From NCBI GenBank assembly GCA_019359435.1, contig JAHHHI010000064.1, positions 61,951 to 125,950 of the forward strand: a stretch of 64,000 nucleotides of DNA, read 5' to 3'. Source of the DNA: Kaiparowitsia implicata GSE-PSE-MK54-09C (lineage in GTDB: Bacteria; Cyanobacteriota; Cyanobacteriia; Elainellales; Elainellaceae). The notes beneath the pieces are model-generated. The model saw only the letters and a program-made list of their open reading frames with translations. It was not told the origin of the DNA and made no database searches. The position numbers were made by a program, and so were the translations under genes. Each line of letters opens with the position of its first letter. Positions within the stretch are counted from its first letter, which is position 1. Below, piece by piece: positions 1 through 8,162 of this stretch.

Positions 1-2
1 CG

Positions 3-455
3 CGCATTTGCTTCTTCACCCGCGCAGACTCCACCTGGCGATTCAGCGGCGTGCCATCGCTGACACAACTGCGTGTTGGTGTAATCAACGACTATAGCTA
101 CGACGACGAGCTGAATGCCTACATCGACCGGTACCGTAGCAACAGCACGCGCATCCAGGTCGCCTCCGGTGACAAGGCGCTGGAGCTAACCCTGGACAAG
201 CTGCGCCTAGGGCGGCTGGACGCCGTGCTGGAAAACAGCTGGGTGCTCCAGGCCATGCTGGCCCAACAGGGCAGGGAGGGCGAGCTGCGCGAGGCCGGCT
301 GTCGCGAGTCGGATATACCTATCTATCTGGCCTTTTCCCCGGCGCTGCCTTCCAGCGCGCACTATGTCGAGCTATTTGAACAGGGTCTGCAGCGCTACCG
401 AGCCAATGGTCGTTTGCAGGAATTGCTAGATGCTTACGGGGTGAGTCGGCCCTAG
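3..455 (+). CDS. Periplasmic substrate-binding protein, C-terminal part (start outside window)
   Basis: The reading frame is open from the first bases of the window, so this is the 3' part of a longer gene. About 150 residues are visible. The run RVGVINDYSYDDELNAYI, followed by a charged lobe and the closing pattern of a helix (YVELFEQGLQRYRANG, LLDAYGV), is typical of the second lobe of SBP_bac_3-type periplasmic amino-acid-binding proteins. Such proteins bind small solutes in the periplasm. No transporter permease is visible, so the solute is unknown. A GTG at 51 is an internal codon, not a convincing start. It probably belongs to sequence left of the island. Confidence 0.7.
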   Translation, partial: RICFFTRADSTWRFSGVPSLTQLRVGVINDYSYDDELNAYIDRYRSNSTRIQVASGDKALELTLDKLRLGRLDAVLENSWVLQAMLAQQGREGELREAGCRESDIPIYLAFSPALPSSAHYVELFEQGLQRYRANGRLQELLDAYGVSRP

Positions 456-470
456 ACTGCGCCGTGCGCA

Positions 471-602
471 CTAGCAACCTTGGCGAGGCCACAGTGCGAA
501 GAGTGCAGCCTGGAAGTACCAGAGCGCCTTGCTGACGCTGGTCACCGCCTCGGTGGAGCATAGGTCGTCATAGCCGCTGAAGATGCGCTCATTGCCGGCA
601 TC
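471..602 (-). pseudogene. 3' remnant of an unknown gene cut by an IS21-type end
   Basis: On the minus strand an open frame ends at a TAG (471-473) and reads ...GNERIFSGYDDLCSTEAV... with a hydrophobic, aromatic tail (ALWYFQAALFALW). It has no start: its upstream end runs into the repeat block at 603-676. I read it as the tail of a gene truncated by the insertion whose end lies there. The product is not recognised. Confidence 0.25.
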
Positions 603-676
603 CTACCCACGAAAGGTGGGTCAAAAATCTCCAGCATAGGTGGGTCAGAACCAGTAGAACAAAGTGTCAGAATCAT
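603..676. repeat. IS21-type multiple terminal repeats (solo end)
   Basis: GGTGGGTCA occurs at 615-623 and 639-647, followed by GTGTCAG at 664-670. The same word set (GGTGGGTCA, GTGTCAG, CAGAATCAT) recurs in the solo ends near 40.2 and 42.5 kb. IS21-family elements carry several internal terminal repeats of this kind. No istAB follows here, so this is an end left behind. Confidence 0.45.
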
Positions 677-818
677 TAGCGCCTACACGTCAAGGTGCGC
701 TCGCTGGATCACATCGTGGTCGGAGGCCGGCAAACAGTATCATCTGCTGAGCGTGGGTTGATGTGAACATCGGGGGCTTCGACATGTGCGGCCGACCTTT
801 GTCTACCAACCTGAACAC

Positions 819-1025
819 TCAGTGGCAGTGAACACTTCCTGCCTTGTTGTCCATGTGACAGCACTGCCCTGGCGGGGAGCTTTTGCGACAGCCACCGCCG
901 TGCTCAACAATTACGGTTCCGCCTTGCGACAAACCATGACTCGCTGAGCTGGCCGCTAAAGCCGGGGAATTAATTGCGAGCAACAGGAAAAAATACATAG
1001 CAAAACGCTTCATGCGTGACCTCAC
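819..1025 (-). CDS. Small exported Cys/His-rich protein
   Basis: A 68-residue product with a clear signal peptide: positively charged start, the hydrophobic stretch FAMYFFLLLAINSPALA and a probable Ala-x-Ala cleavage site near residue 25. The mature part is Gly-rich and ends in C-x3-C-H-x-D-x9-H-C-H. Similar short tails occur in small exported Excalibur/YHYH-like proteins that may bind a metal. Translation may start at MRSRM or at the internal MKRF. The gene stands alone between the IS21-type end and 1178. Metal binding is inferred from the Cys/His cluster only. Confidence 0.5.
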   Translation of the reverse strand: MRSRMKRFAMYFFLLLAINSPALAASSASHGLSQGGTVIVEHGGGCRKSSPPGQCCHMDNKAGSVHCH

Positions 1026-1177
1026 CGTGCCATCATCCTAATTGACCAAAAGAACACGTTATGGCGCCGCAGTCCATCATTCCGTCCCGTCCAGATGCTG
1101 GGGTTGGATGCTAGAAGCTATCCCATTCAGGAATTGACCGACCGATACAAGCCGCTCTACTCCGCTAAACTCACAAA

Positions 1178-1474
1178 ATGCATTTTCTGCAGGTATCCCG
1201 CGTGACCGATACAACTGTCTCAGAAGCCGAAATGCGCCGCGCATTTGGCCTTGATCAGATACATGAGAAACAACCCGCCAAAAAGCCAAATCCATTTTCG
1301 ATCTACACGATCGTTGAACTGAGTGTGCGCGAGAATGGTGGAAAACCTTTCCGCTTCGAGCATCGGTCAAACTCCATTAGCACACTGACAGCCCAACTCG
1401 AGGCCGAAAAAGCTGCACGGGACAAAGGCTATGAGGTGTGGGTCGTGCTGGATATCCGGCAGGTTTCAACCTGA
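1178..1474 (+). CDS. Hypothetical protein, possible ICE gene
   Basis: A 98-residue frame. The more natural start may be GTG at 1202, giving a protein beginning VTDTTVSEAEMRRAFGLD. It is hydrophilic, with a basic middle and a C-terminal Glu/Ala-rich helix (TAQLEAEKAARDKG) followed by a short strand (YEVWVVLDI). It has no signal peptide or membrane segment and I do not recognise a family. An overlapping minus-strand frame (1077-1370) looks like a shadow. Confidence 0.4.
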   Translation: MHFLQVSRVTDTTVSEAEMRRAFGLDQIHEKQPAKKPNPFSIYTIVELSVRENGGKPFRFEHRSNSISTLTAQLEAEKAARDKGYEVWVVLDIRQVST

Positions 1475-1612
1475 CATCTCCTGGCCTCTATCCGCGTATT
1501 GCGCTCACGTGCCTCGACGCGACCTCCGCCTCGGGTGCACGGTAAGAACGAAGCGATAGGTTGGATGCAGTTCGTCGACTCAACTTGACCATGACCTGCA
1601 CTTAAGCAAATA

Positions 1613-1628
1613 CTGTATATTAATACAG
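1613..1628. promoter_or_regulatory. LexA (SOS) box
   Basis: CTGTATATTAATACAG fits the gamma-proteobacterial LexA operator CTG-N10-CAG with an AT-rich centre. It ends 18 bases before the ATG of the imuA remnant. imuA-imuB-dnaE2 cassettes are classic LexA-controlled mutagenesis operons, so box and gene agree. Confidence 0.8.
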
Positions 1629-1646
1629 CATCTTGGTTATCCCTTC

Positions 1647-2263
1647 ATGCCATCCGTCGTGACCATAGAAAGCTTGCTTGATGCGCGGCGCATTTGGCGT
1701 GGGCAAGCAGTCGCCACCTCGGCAGAGCACTGCCAGCCAACAGGGAACGCCGCTTTAGACGCCGTGCCCCTGGGGGTGGTTGGCCTGATGCAGCGCTGAG
1801 CGAAATACTGGTTGCTGCGACAGGCACGTGGGAATTGCGTCTCCTCTGGCCGATCTTGGCTCGCCTGACTCGTGCTGGCGAGCGTGTAATGCTGATCGGG
1901 CCTCTTCACCAACCCTACCCCCAAGCCTGGCTCGCAGCGGAAATCGACTTGCGCTACCTGAGCATTGTTCAGTCGCAGAGTCGTGACATTTTGTGGGCTA
2001 CTGAACAGTGCCTGCGCTCAGGTAGCTGCGGTGCCGTAGTGTGCTGGCCTCTCGAGGCCGACGACCGTTCGTTACGCCGTTTACAGATCGCAGCCGAAAC
2101 CGGCCAAACCCTAGCTTTTGCGTATCGTCCCTTGTCGGCCTCGGTTAACGCTTCACCAGCGGCCTTACGTCTGGTGGTGGACGCCCAACCGGTGCAGATC
2201 AGGGTGCTCAAATGTCGCGGCGGCATAACTTCTCCGCACCCTATCGCAGCCAATTGGCAGTAA
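1647..2263 (+). pseudogene. imuA: Frameshifted imuA (SOS mutagenesis cassette protein)
   Basis: The frame from ATG 1647 gives MPSVVTIESLLDARRIWRGQ... and stops at 1797. The rest of an ImuA-like protein (GGGWPDAALSEILVAATG, then LLWPILARL, YPQAWLAA, CWPLEADDRSLRRLQIAAET and LKCRGG) continues in another frame to 2263. The shift lies near 1762-1772, in a run of C and G. ImuA normally works with ImuB and the DnaE2 polymerase in damage-induced mutagenesis. Neither follows here, so this is an orphan, broken gene that kept its LexA box. A sequencing error in the G/C run cannot be excluded. Confidence 0.8.
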
Positions 2264-2427
2264 CCCGGCCATGCTTTGGGCGTGCTGAATCGCCCCTAGT
2301 TTCTGCGCCAGCCGCGATAATCTTCTCATCAGAGGGCTAAGGCAAAAAAGCTCGACGCACTTCACCAGATTATGCGATTCATTTTCAGAACTTCCCCCAC
2401 CAAGGAATGACTCAAGGAATAAGATTG

Positions 2428-3798
2428 ATGTCAATTTCCATAGCAAGTTTCCTCCACCCATATTTAAAATTCCTCCACGGCGCCGCCTACAACCTGCACC
2501 AGATTTTGGAAGGTCTGGGCGTCACATCATCGAGCTTCACCGAGCGAGACATTGCTGGAAAGGTCATCGGAGGCTACTGGTCGCCCGATGAAGCTATTGT
2601 GATCACGTTCGGCTTCCTAGTGATGCTGTCAATGCTGCTGACTTCCTTGCTAGCTGCAGCAGCCTATACGGTGGGTAAAAAGCGGGGCTTGCAAATCTTC
2701 TTCGTGGTGTTGTGCTTACCGGGCGCCATGAACTGTTTGGACCTGTTCCCCAACATCAATTATCTGCCCACCCGTTACACCATAAATGGCGCGGGAAAAC
2801 TAGGCAGCGAGGTCGGGCTGATTCCCCTGCTGCTGATGTGCGTCATCACCGGCTGGACCGTCATGGTAATTGCCTATGACAACCTCAACCTCACCGAACG
2901 CTTCCGCCAAATCTACGATCACTTCTGGTTCCCACTGGCACTAATAGCTGCTGTGTTCTTCGTCGCTGACAACGGCGCCAACGAAGACACAGCCTTACTG
3001 AAGGCGACGACGGCGGAGATCCAGAGCGCCAGCGGATACCTGTTGAGCCAAATCAGACGCTACGATGACTACTGTAAGGCCAATGGACTGGAGGACCTGA
3101 AGTCGTGCCAGTGGAGCCGCGATTCGCAGTGGACCTTCACCCAAATAAAGGAAGGCGAAGCCGACTACTTCATCAAGTTCGCACCGGACGACTCCAACGG
3201 ATTTTACTCTGCGCCTGGAAAGACCATAAGCGCTGAGGATGTAATCACCATTCGCACAGAAATCGCCGAATACAATCAACGGCTGTGCCCCGTGAAGCAC
3301 TTTTCCCATGATCTGTCGCAAACTTCACCACTCTCCAGCAGTTGCGAGTATGTCCCCTACCACTATTGCTCGACCAAACCTGATGGTCCACCCGGCGTTG
3401 TGGATGACAGTATTGGGAGCCATACCGTCGCCTTGGCCAGCGAATGCATCATCCCTCGGTTCGCAGCCGCCAAGCCTTCCTTGAAGCAGCTGTCGACACT
3501 GGCCAGCCAACATGAAAAAGCCAAGAATCACCGTTGGCTGTACTTCCTCGCCGTCGCTGTAGCTGTCGGAGCAAAAGTGGCTCTGACCACAACCAAGCTA
3601 TGCCTAATGGATGACCGCTCTAAGGCTGACAGACGTCGCTTAACAAGGGCTGCACGGCAGCGCCTGGGACAGTGCGCCCGTATTCTGAAGCGTCTGCTAG
3701 TCGGTTCCGGCCACGGGGCATGGGTCGCTACAACCCGATTAACTAAGCTGTTGAAAGCGATACAGGGGTCCTTGCCCCCTCAAAATCAAGAAAAATAG
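2428..3798 (+). CDS. Hypothetical multi-pass membrane protein
   Basis: About 456 residues from ATG 2428, which has an AAGGAA site 8 bases upstream. ATG 2407 is in frame but has no room for a ribosome site. There are hydrophobic segments near residues 60-80 (FGFLVMLSMLLTSLLAAAAY), 90-105, 130-155 and 170-190. A long extracytoplasmic-looking domain with many Cys follows, then a last membrane segment (WLYFLAVAVAVGAKVAL) and a very basic tail. I do not recognise a family. It lies just upstream of ardA in the lead region of the conjugative element. Confidence 0.6.
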   Translation: MSISIASFLHPYLKFLHGAAYNLHQILEGLGVTSSSFTERDIAGKVIGGYWSPDEAIVITFGFLVMLSMLLTSLLAAAAYTVGKKRGLQIFFVVLCLPGAMNCLDLFPNINYLPTRYTINGAGKLGSEVGLIPLLLMCVITGWTVMVIAYDNLNLTERFRQIYDHFWFPLALIAAVFFVADNGANEDTALLKATTAEIQSASGYLLSQIRRYDDYCKANGLEDLKSCQWSRDSQWTFTQIKEGEADYFIKFAPDDSNGFYSAPGKTISAEDVITIRTEIAEYNQRLCPVKHFSHDLSQTSPLSSSCEYVPYHYCSTKPDGPPGVVDDSIGSHTVALASECIIPRFAAAKPSLKQLSTLASQHEKAKNHRWLYFLAVAVAVGAKVALTTTKLCLMDDRSKADRRRLTRAARQRLGQCARILKRLLVGSGHGAWVATTRLTKLLKAIQGSLPPQNQEK

Positions 3799-3886
3799 AC
3801 GGTTTCCTCCCGGCCGCTGCGCTGGGTGGACCCTCCGCGATTTATCTTGATTTTTTCACGGCGGCCTTAGTCGCCCTAGTCGGCAG

Positions 3887-3916
3887 GGGTTCATGCGCAG
3901 CGCAAGCGCAGAACCC
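3887..3916 (+). promoter_or_regulatory. Hairpin in the ardA leader
   Basis: GGGTTC plus TGCGC (3887-3898) pair with GCGCA plus GAACCC (3906-3916), with one bulged A. The hairpin ends about 20 bases before the ardA start and just before its GAAGGAG ribosome site. It could affect expression of ardA on DNA entry; that role is inference. Confidence 0.35.
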
Positions 3917-3938
3917 GGAAGACGAAGGAGCGAAAGCC

Positions 3939-4451
3939 ATGAGCGAACACATCAGGATCTACGTTGCCGATCTAGCCGCCTATAACGCTGGCTATCTACA
4001 TGGTGTCTGGGTAGATGCCACATTGGATCTCGACGACATCCATGCACAAGTCGACATCATGCTGGCGACGTCACCAGTCGAGGGTGCGGAGGAATACGCC
4101 ATCCATGATTTCGAGGGTTTTGATGGCTACAGCCTCGGTGAATACGACGGGCTCGAACATGCCCATGACATAGCGTGTTTTATCGAGGAATACCCGGAGT
4201 TCGGGGGTGCCCTACTTGCCCACCTCAATGACATTGATGAGGCACGCAAAGCGGCTGACGAAGATTACTGCGGCTGCTACGCCTCACTCGCCGATTACGC
4301 CCAAGATCTAACTGAAGAAACCAGCAATATTCCCCCACACCTGGCCAACTACATCGACTACACCGCCATGGCGCGAGACATGGCGTATGGCGGCGACGTA
4401 TTCACGCTGGAAACTGGTTTCGGGCAAGTGCATGTGTTCTGGAACCGTTAA
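3939..4451 (+). CDS. ardA: Antirestriction protein ArdA
   Basis: A 170-residue, strongly acidic protein of the usual ArdA length. Diagnostic stretches are RIYVADLAAYNAGYLHGVW, EYAIHDFEGF, LTEETSNIPPHLANYIDY and the C-terminal DVFTLETGFGQVHVFWNR. ArdA proteins are DNA mimics that bind type I restriction-modification complexes and protect incoming conjugative DNA in the recipient cytoplasm. It has a strong ribosome site (GAAGGAG) and is followed by a hairpin terminator, so it is probably a single-gene unit. Its position before the replication and transfer genes fits the leading region of an ICE. Confidence 0.95.
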   Translation: MSEHIRIYVADLAAYNAGYLHGVWVDATLDLDDIHAQVDIMLATSPVEGAEEYAIHDFEGFDGYSLGEYDGLEHAHDIACFIEEYPEFGGALLAHLNDIDEARKAADEDYCGCYASLADYAQDLTEETSNIPPHLANYIDYTAMARDMAYGGDVFTLETGFGQVHVFWNR

Positions 4452-4463
4452 GGCAATCAGATT

Positions 4464-4484
4464 GCACCGGGGCGAACCCGGTGC
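4464..4484 (+). terminator. Terminator after ardA
   Basis: An 8-bp perfect stem, GCACCGGG / CCCGGTGC, with loop GCGAA is followed by CTTTGCTCTTT. It lies 13 bases after the ardA stop. Confidence 0.6.
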
Positions 4485-4607
4485 CTTTGCTCTTTGCGCC
4501 CCTGTCCTGCCGGCCACCCGCGCGCCCCACCCTGAAGGCTGGTGAACTGGCCTGTACACCAGCCATGAGCATGTAGAAAAGAGCTCTGCGGCAGCGGCCT
4601 ATTCAGA

Positions 4608-4756
4608 CCTTTACGGACTTACGTCTTTGCACAAATCAGCCAATCCGCATCTACAGATTTACGGATTTGCAGGAAACCGGATTTACGCTTTTACGTGTCT
4701 ACAGAAATCCGTATATGCGCATTTCAGGTTCTACAGAAAGCCGTAGATACGCAAAA
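4608..4756. repeat. AT-rich iteron-like repeats upstream of repA
   Basis: The word TCTACAGA occurs around 4650, 4698 and 4731. TTTACG/TTACGGA words lie between them, and inverted forms (CCGTATATGCGC, CCGTAGATACGC) follow. The block is the most AT-rich stretch of the region and lies about 600 bases before the replication initiator gene. The arrangement resembles an iteron-type origin or a multi-site operator. No spacing is perfectly regular. Confidence 0.4.
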
Positions 4757-4959
4757 CCTTGAGGTCGCGCGAGTTGGTCTCCGAAATGTCGTTTCAATTC
4801 GCAGTTGTTTTCGTAAGTGAGCGCACTCGGTCAGCGCCCAGACCTTGGGGGCATCAATCCATCGCCGATCTTCCTGCGAGTTCGCCCAGACCTAACCCGG
4901 CATGATCGAGCACGACTACTGCCGCACGGTGCACCTCCCACGTCAACGGAGGACACACC

Positions 4960-5331
4960 ATGTCGCAACCACCAACTCTTCCCCACCATCAGCACCGCGT
5001 CGATCTCGACTCCCCGCTTCATCGCAAGGCCGGGCCAACGTCTCACGCCATGACCCCAATAACGCGCAATCAAGTAGCGACCGCGAAGCAAGCCGGTACT
5101 CCACCGCGCTACCTCACCAATACCGAGGCAGCGACCTACCTGCGCTTATCCCCGCGCACGCTGGAAAAACAGCGCGTACTCGGCGGCGGACCGCGCTTTC
5201 ACAAGTTTGGCAGACGGGTCATGTACGCCCTGGCAGATCTCGAGACCTGGGCCAGTGAGCGCAGCTTTGAGACCACCTTCGATCCTGAGTACCTCGAACG
5301 CCACCCAGGAGCTCAGCGTGATGACCAGTGA
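4960..5331 (+). CDS. AlpA-like helix-turn-helix protein
   Basis: 123 residues from ATG 4960, which has a good GGAGG site. ATG 5050 is a possible shorter start. The N-terminal 45 residues are disordered. The C-terminal part (YLTNTEAATYLRLSPRTLEK, then GPRFHKFGRRVMYALADLETW) is the MerR/excisionase-type winged helix of the HTH_17/AlpA group. Such genes directly precede repA in Tn4371-type ICEs. The stop overlaps the GTG start of repA, so they are probably co-translated. A role in regulating replication or excision is inferred. Confidence 0.8.
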   Translation: MSQPPTLPHHQHRVDLDSPLHRKAGPTSHAMTPITRNQVATAKQAGTPPRYLTNTEAATYLRLSPRTLEKQRVLGGGPRFHKFGRRVMYALADLETWASERSFETTFDPEYLERHPGAQRDDQ

Positions 5332-6185
5332 AACCCTCGCCTATGAGTCGCTGCACGCCCCCACTGCCAGCGCAAAACGAGCAACTGGACCTGTTCCGCG
5401 CATTACCGGGCGATATGGCGCCACGCGACGCCCAGGACCTGATGGCAAATCCATTCTTCTCGCTGGCCAAATCTCGGCGCACGGTACCCATCGACTTTCG
5501 GTCAGGAGAGGTGACGGTGCGTGTGGAAGGCACATTGGAGCACGGTATCGCTACGATCTGGGATGCCGACATCCTAATCTGGGCTGCCAGCCAGATCGTC
5601 GAGGCACGCGATGCGGGCATTCCAACCTCGAGACTGATGCGCGCAACGCCCTATCAAATCCTGCGTTTCATCGGTCGCGGCACGTCACTACGAGACTACC
5701 AGCGGCTCAAGGCAGCTCTGGATCGGCTGCAGTCGACCAGCGTGGCCACCTCAATCCGCGAGACCACTGGCAGGCGCCTGCACCGTTTCTCCTGGATCAA
5801 CGAATGGAAGGAGCTCGCCGCGTCAGATGGTCGCCCGCTGGGTATCGAGTTGATCCTTCCAGACTGGTTCTACAGCGGGGTACTCGACCAGGCGTTGGTG
5901 CTAACGATCGACTCGGCTTACTTCAGGCTCACCGGTGGCATCGAGCGCTGGTTGTATCGTCTGGTGCGCAAGCATGGCGGCAAGCAGGAGGACGGCTGGC
6001 AATTCGACTTTCGCCACCTGTACCGCAAATCAGGGAGCACAGCCCGCTATTCAGACTTTGCTCTCGACCTACGGGCGCTGGTCGCTCGGCAGTCGCTACC
6101 AGGATATCGCTTGAGCATTGTTCGATTACCCCCTTCAACCGAACTGCTCGCCTTTCGCGCCGTGCCGTATACGGCACGGGGATAA
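5328..6185 (+). CDS. repA: Replication initiator protein RepA (RPA family)
   Basis: 285 residues from GTG 5328; ATG 5343 is the alternative start. Family stretches are NEQLDLFRALPGDMAPRDA, NPFFSLAKSRRTVPIDFR, TIWDADILIWAASQIVEARD, RFSWINEWKE, IELILPDWFY and GGIERWLYRLVRKHGG. This is the replication initiator A family found on broad-host-range plasmids and Tn4371-type ICEs, where it is thought to let the excised circle replicate. It starts inside the HTH gene's stop, and iteron-like repeats lie both upstream and directly downstream. Confidence 0.9.
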   Translation: MKPSPMSRCTPPLPAQNEQLDLFRALPGDMAPRDAQDLMANPFFSLAKSRRTVPIDFRSGEVTVRVEGTLEHGIATIWDADILIWAASQIVEARDAGIPTSRLMRATPYQILRFIGRGTSLRDYQRLKAALDRLQSTSVATSIRETTGRRLHRFSWINEWKELAASDGRPLGIELILPDWFYSGVLDQALVLTIDSAYFRLTGGIERWLYRLVRKHGGKQEDGWQFDFRHLYRKSGSTARYSDFALDLRALVARQSLPGYRLSIVRLPPSTELLAFRAVPYTARG

Positions 6186-6211
6186 CCTGCGCAAAAGCTG
6201 TGAATTCAGAC

Positions 6212-6273
6212 GTGCTATCAGGCGCAAGCAGGCACGTGCTATCAGGAGCATCACCATCGTGCCATCAGGCGCA
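6212..6273 (+). repeat. Three direct repeats (iterons) between repA and parA
   Basis: GTGCTATCAGGCGCA (6212), GTGCTATCAGGAGCA (6236) and GTGCCATCAGGCGCA (6259) repeat at 24 and 23 bases, about two helical turns. They lie in the 229-base gap between the repA stop and parA. Regular spacing next to an initiator gene suggests RepA- or partition-protein-binding sites. Which of the two is unknown. Confidence 0.6.
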
Positions 6274-6414
6274 CAAAATGCTCTGCAGGCCACGTCTGGC
6301 GAGGCCTACAGCCGCCCTTAACTTAACTAACTTAAAAGCTCTAACTTTTTATTGGGAAGCTGCCCGATTGTGGACAGGTGAAAACCGGCCCTATCTGTCC
6401 GGGGAGACTCGACC

Positions 6415-7053
6415 ATGATCGTCGCTCTGCTCAACCAGAAAGGCGGGGTTGGCAAGACCACCCTGGCCACCCATATAGCAGGCGAACTGGCCCTACGTGG
6501 AAACAACGTCATCCTGCTTGATGCTGACCCACAGGGCTCTGCACTGGACTGGACGCAACGACGCAGCCAGCAGGGATTGCCTCGGTTGTTCAGCGCCGTC
6601 GGCCTCGCACGCGAGACGCTGCATCAGGAGGCCCCGGAACTGGCTCGCCGTACCGATCACGTGATCATTGATGGACCACCGCGCATTGCCGCCCTCGCAC
6701 GCTCGGCGTTGTTAGCTGCAGACCGCGTTCTGATCCCCGTACAGCCCAGCCCCTATGATCTGTGGGCGAGCGCGGAGATGGTCAACCTGATCCGCGAGGC
6801 TCAGGTGTTCAGACCCATGCTACGCGCCGCATTTGCCATCAACCGTCGCGTCAGCACCACGGTAATTGGCCGGGAAGCCCGCAGCGCCTTGGCTGAACAA
6901 CCGCTGCCAGCTCTGCAGGCGGAGATACGCCAACGCATCGTCTTCGCTGAGAGCGTGGCAGCCGGTCGCCTGGCCAGTGAGTTAGCACCAGACAGCGCTG
7001 CCGCACGCGAAGTCAGCAGCCTAGTGGACGAACTGCTGCGGTGGTCGCTGTGA
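6415..7053 (+). CDS. parA: ParA-family partition ATPase
   Basis: 212 residues with the deviant Walker A motif KGGVGKTT (residues 9-16), the HDA-type motif LLDADPQGSALDW and a Walker B region HVIIDGPPR. It is a short ParA without an N-terminal DNA-binding domain, as in small plasmid and ICE partition systems. It would segregate the replicating circular form of the element on the nucleoid. The start ATG follows GGGGAG. The next gene overlaps its end, so the two are an operon. Confidence 0.92.
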   Translation: MIVALLNQKGGVGKTTLATHIAGELALRGNNVILLDADPQGSALDWTQRRSQQGLPRLFSAVGLARETLHQEAPELARRTDHVIIDGPPRIAALARSALLAADRVLIPVQPSPYDLWASAEMVNLIREAQVFRPMLRAAFAINRRVSTTVIGREARSALAEQPLPALQAEIRQRIVFAESVAAGRLASELAPDSAAAREVSSLVDELLRWSL

Positions 7054-7298
7054 GCGGCAAACGCATCGACATCGGTGCTCGTCCGTTAGCCAATCCCCAG
7101 GCCGATGACTGGATACGCCAGGGTGCCGTCCAAGACAGCAGCAAAGTCGAACGCTACAGCGCCCGACTCACGCTCGACGTCACACCGGCACTGCGCACAC
7201 GCATCAAGCTCGCTGCATTCGATCGCGGTGTAACGATGGCGGAGATGCTGCGTGATGTCCTGGAACGGGAGTTCCCAGAGGTCACGTCATGTTGCTGA
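7041..7298 (+). CDS. Small partition-associated protein, probable ribbon-helix-helix
   Basis: About 85 residues from GTG 7041, or 82 from GTG 7050. It overlaps both the parA end and the traF start. The C-terminal half, YSARLTLDVTPALRTRIKLA followed by AFDRGVTMAEMLRDVLE, has the strand-helix-helix pattern of RHH proteins that partner short ParA ATPases. A centromere-binding, ParB-like role is inferred from position and fold pattern. Confidence 0.7.
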   Translation: MVAVSGKRIDIGARPLANPQADDWIRQGAVQDSSKVERYSARLTLDVTPALRTRIKLAAFDRGVTMAEMLRDVLEREFPEVTSCC

Positions 7299-7813
7299 TT
7301 GGTCGACAAGCCTTGTGGCCTATTGCCTTGAGCGTCGGCAGTTTGTTCACACTGGCTTGGATCGCTCTCGCCAACTCGTCACCCCTGCTCGTTTACAACG
7401 CATCTAACAGCGTACCGGTAGGTTGGTACCGCATCGCTCATGCTCGCAGACTGGCTGTTGGCGACCTAGTGCTGGTTCACTTGCCACCGGGGGCAATGAC
7501 ACTCGCCGCTCAGCGGGGATACTTACCAACGTCCGTACCACTGCTGAAGATGGTAGCGGCAACAGCCCCCCAGCACGTGTGCGTGCAGAGCAATCAAGTG
7601 CTGATTGACGGCAAGCTGGTGGCCAGGCAATTGCGAAGGGATCGACAAGGTCGCCCGTTGCCGACTTGGCGAGTTTGTCGCCGCTTGGTGGACGATGAAC
7701 TGTTCCTGCTCAGCAGTAATCCAGAGTCGTTCGACAGTCGCTACTTCGGCCCTATATCGACCGACGCAGTAATCGGCTTAGCACAGCCCTTGACGCTGAT
7801 GACGACGCCATGA
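7289..7813 (+). CDS. traF: Conjugal transfer signal peptidase TraF
   Basis: 174 residues. After an N-terminal membrane segment (PIALSVGSLFTLAWIAL) come NASNSVPVGWYR with the catalytic Ser of S26 peptidases, and VPLLKMVAA with the catalytic Lys. The C-terminal box is LLSSNPESFDSRYFG with the conserved SxxSxDSRYFG pattern. In RP4, TraF processes and circularises the TrbC pilin. A trbC gene lies 16 kb downstream in the same element. The start overlaps the preceding partition gene. Confidence 0.92.
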   Translation: MLLIGRQALWPIALSVGSLFTLAWIALANSSPLLVYNASNSVPVGWYRIAHARRLAVGDLVLVHLPPGAMTLAAQRGYLPTSVPLLKMVAATAPQHVCVQSNQVLIDGKLVARQLRRDRQGRPLPTWRVCRRLVDDELFLLSSNPESFDSRYFGPISTDAVIGLAQPLTLMTTP

Positions 7814-8162
7814 GCCCGCATATCCAACGTCAACCAATCAGACAACTTCGTGTGTTCCGCTTGCCCAGCCGCGCGCCGCCTGCGGGCATAAAGCCCTGTC
7901 CCGTACTCAGCTTGGAACGCCACATCTGGGCGCCCTATACACCCCTGTTAACCCAATTCGGGACAACCACGGCATTTGAAAAGCAGAGGGCAAGATAAAA
8001 GGGGGCGGCACTTCGTGGCTCGCGGAGGTGGTCTGCACGGGAGGTTTAGGCGGCACACCGCATAGACGATCAGGTGCCGGAATTGCCAAGAACGCTCACA
8101 GACACTGGCCTATAGGTGTGCCTGGTACGCCCATCTGCGATCAGCATTGAGGAGCAATCAAT
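7814..8162. other. Gap before the relaxase, candidate oriT region
   Basis: 349 bases without a convincing gene. A 62-codon frame at 7810-7998 has no ribosome site and no recognisable features. In VirD2/TraI-type systems the nick site lies next to the relaxase gene. Here the stretch just upstream (about 8080-8150) has short inverted words around GGCCTATAGGTGTGCC, but I do not see a clear IncP-type nick consensus. Confidence 0.25.

Noticed and set aside
5207..6418. 403-codon frame overlapping repA
   Set aside because: Arg/Ser-rich shadow of repA in another frame; repA matches its family along its whole length.
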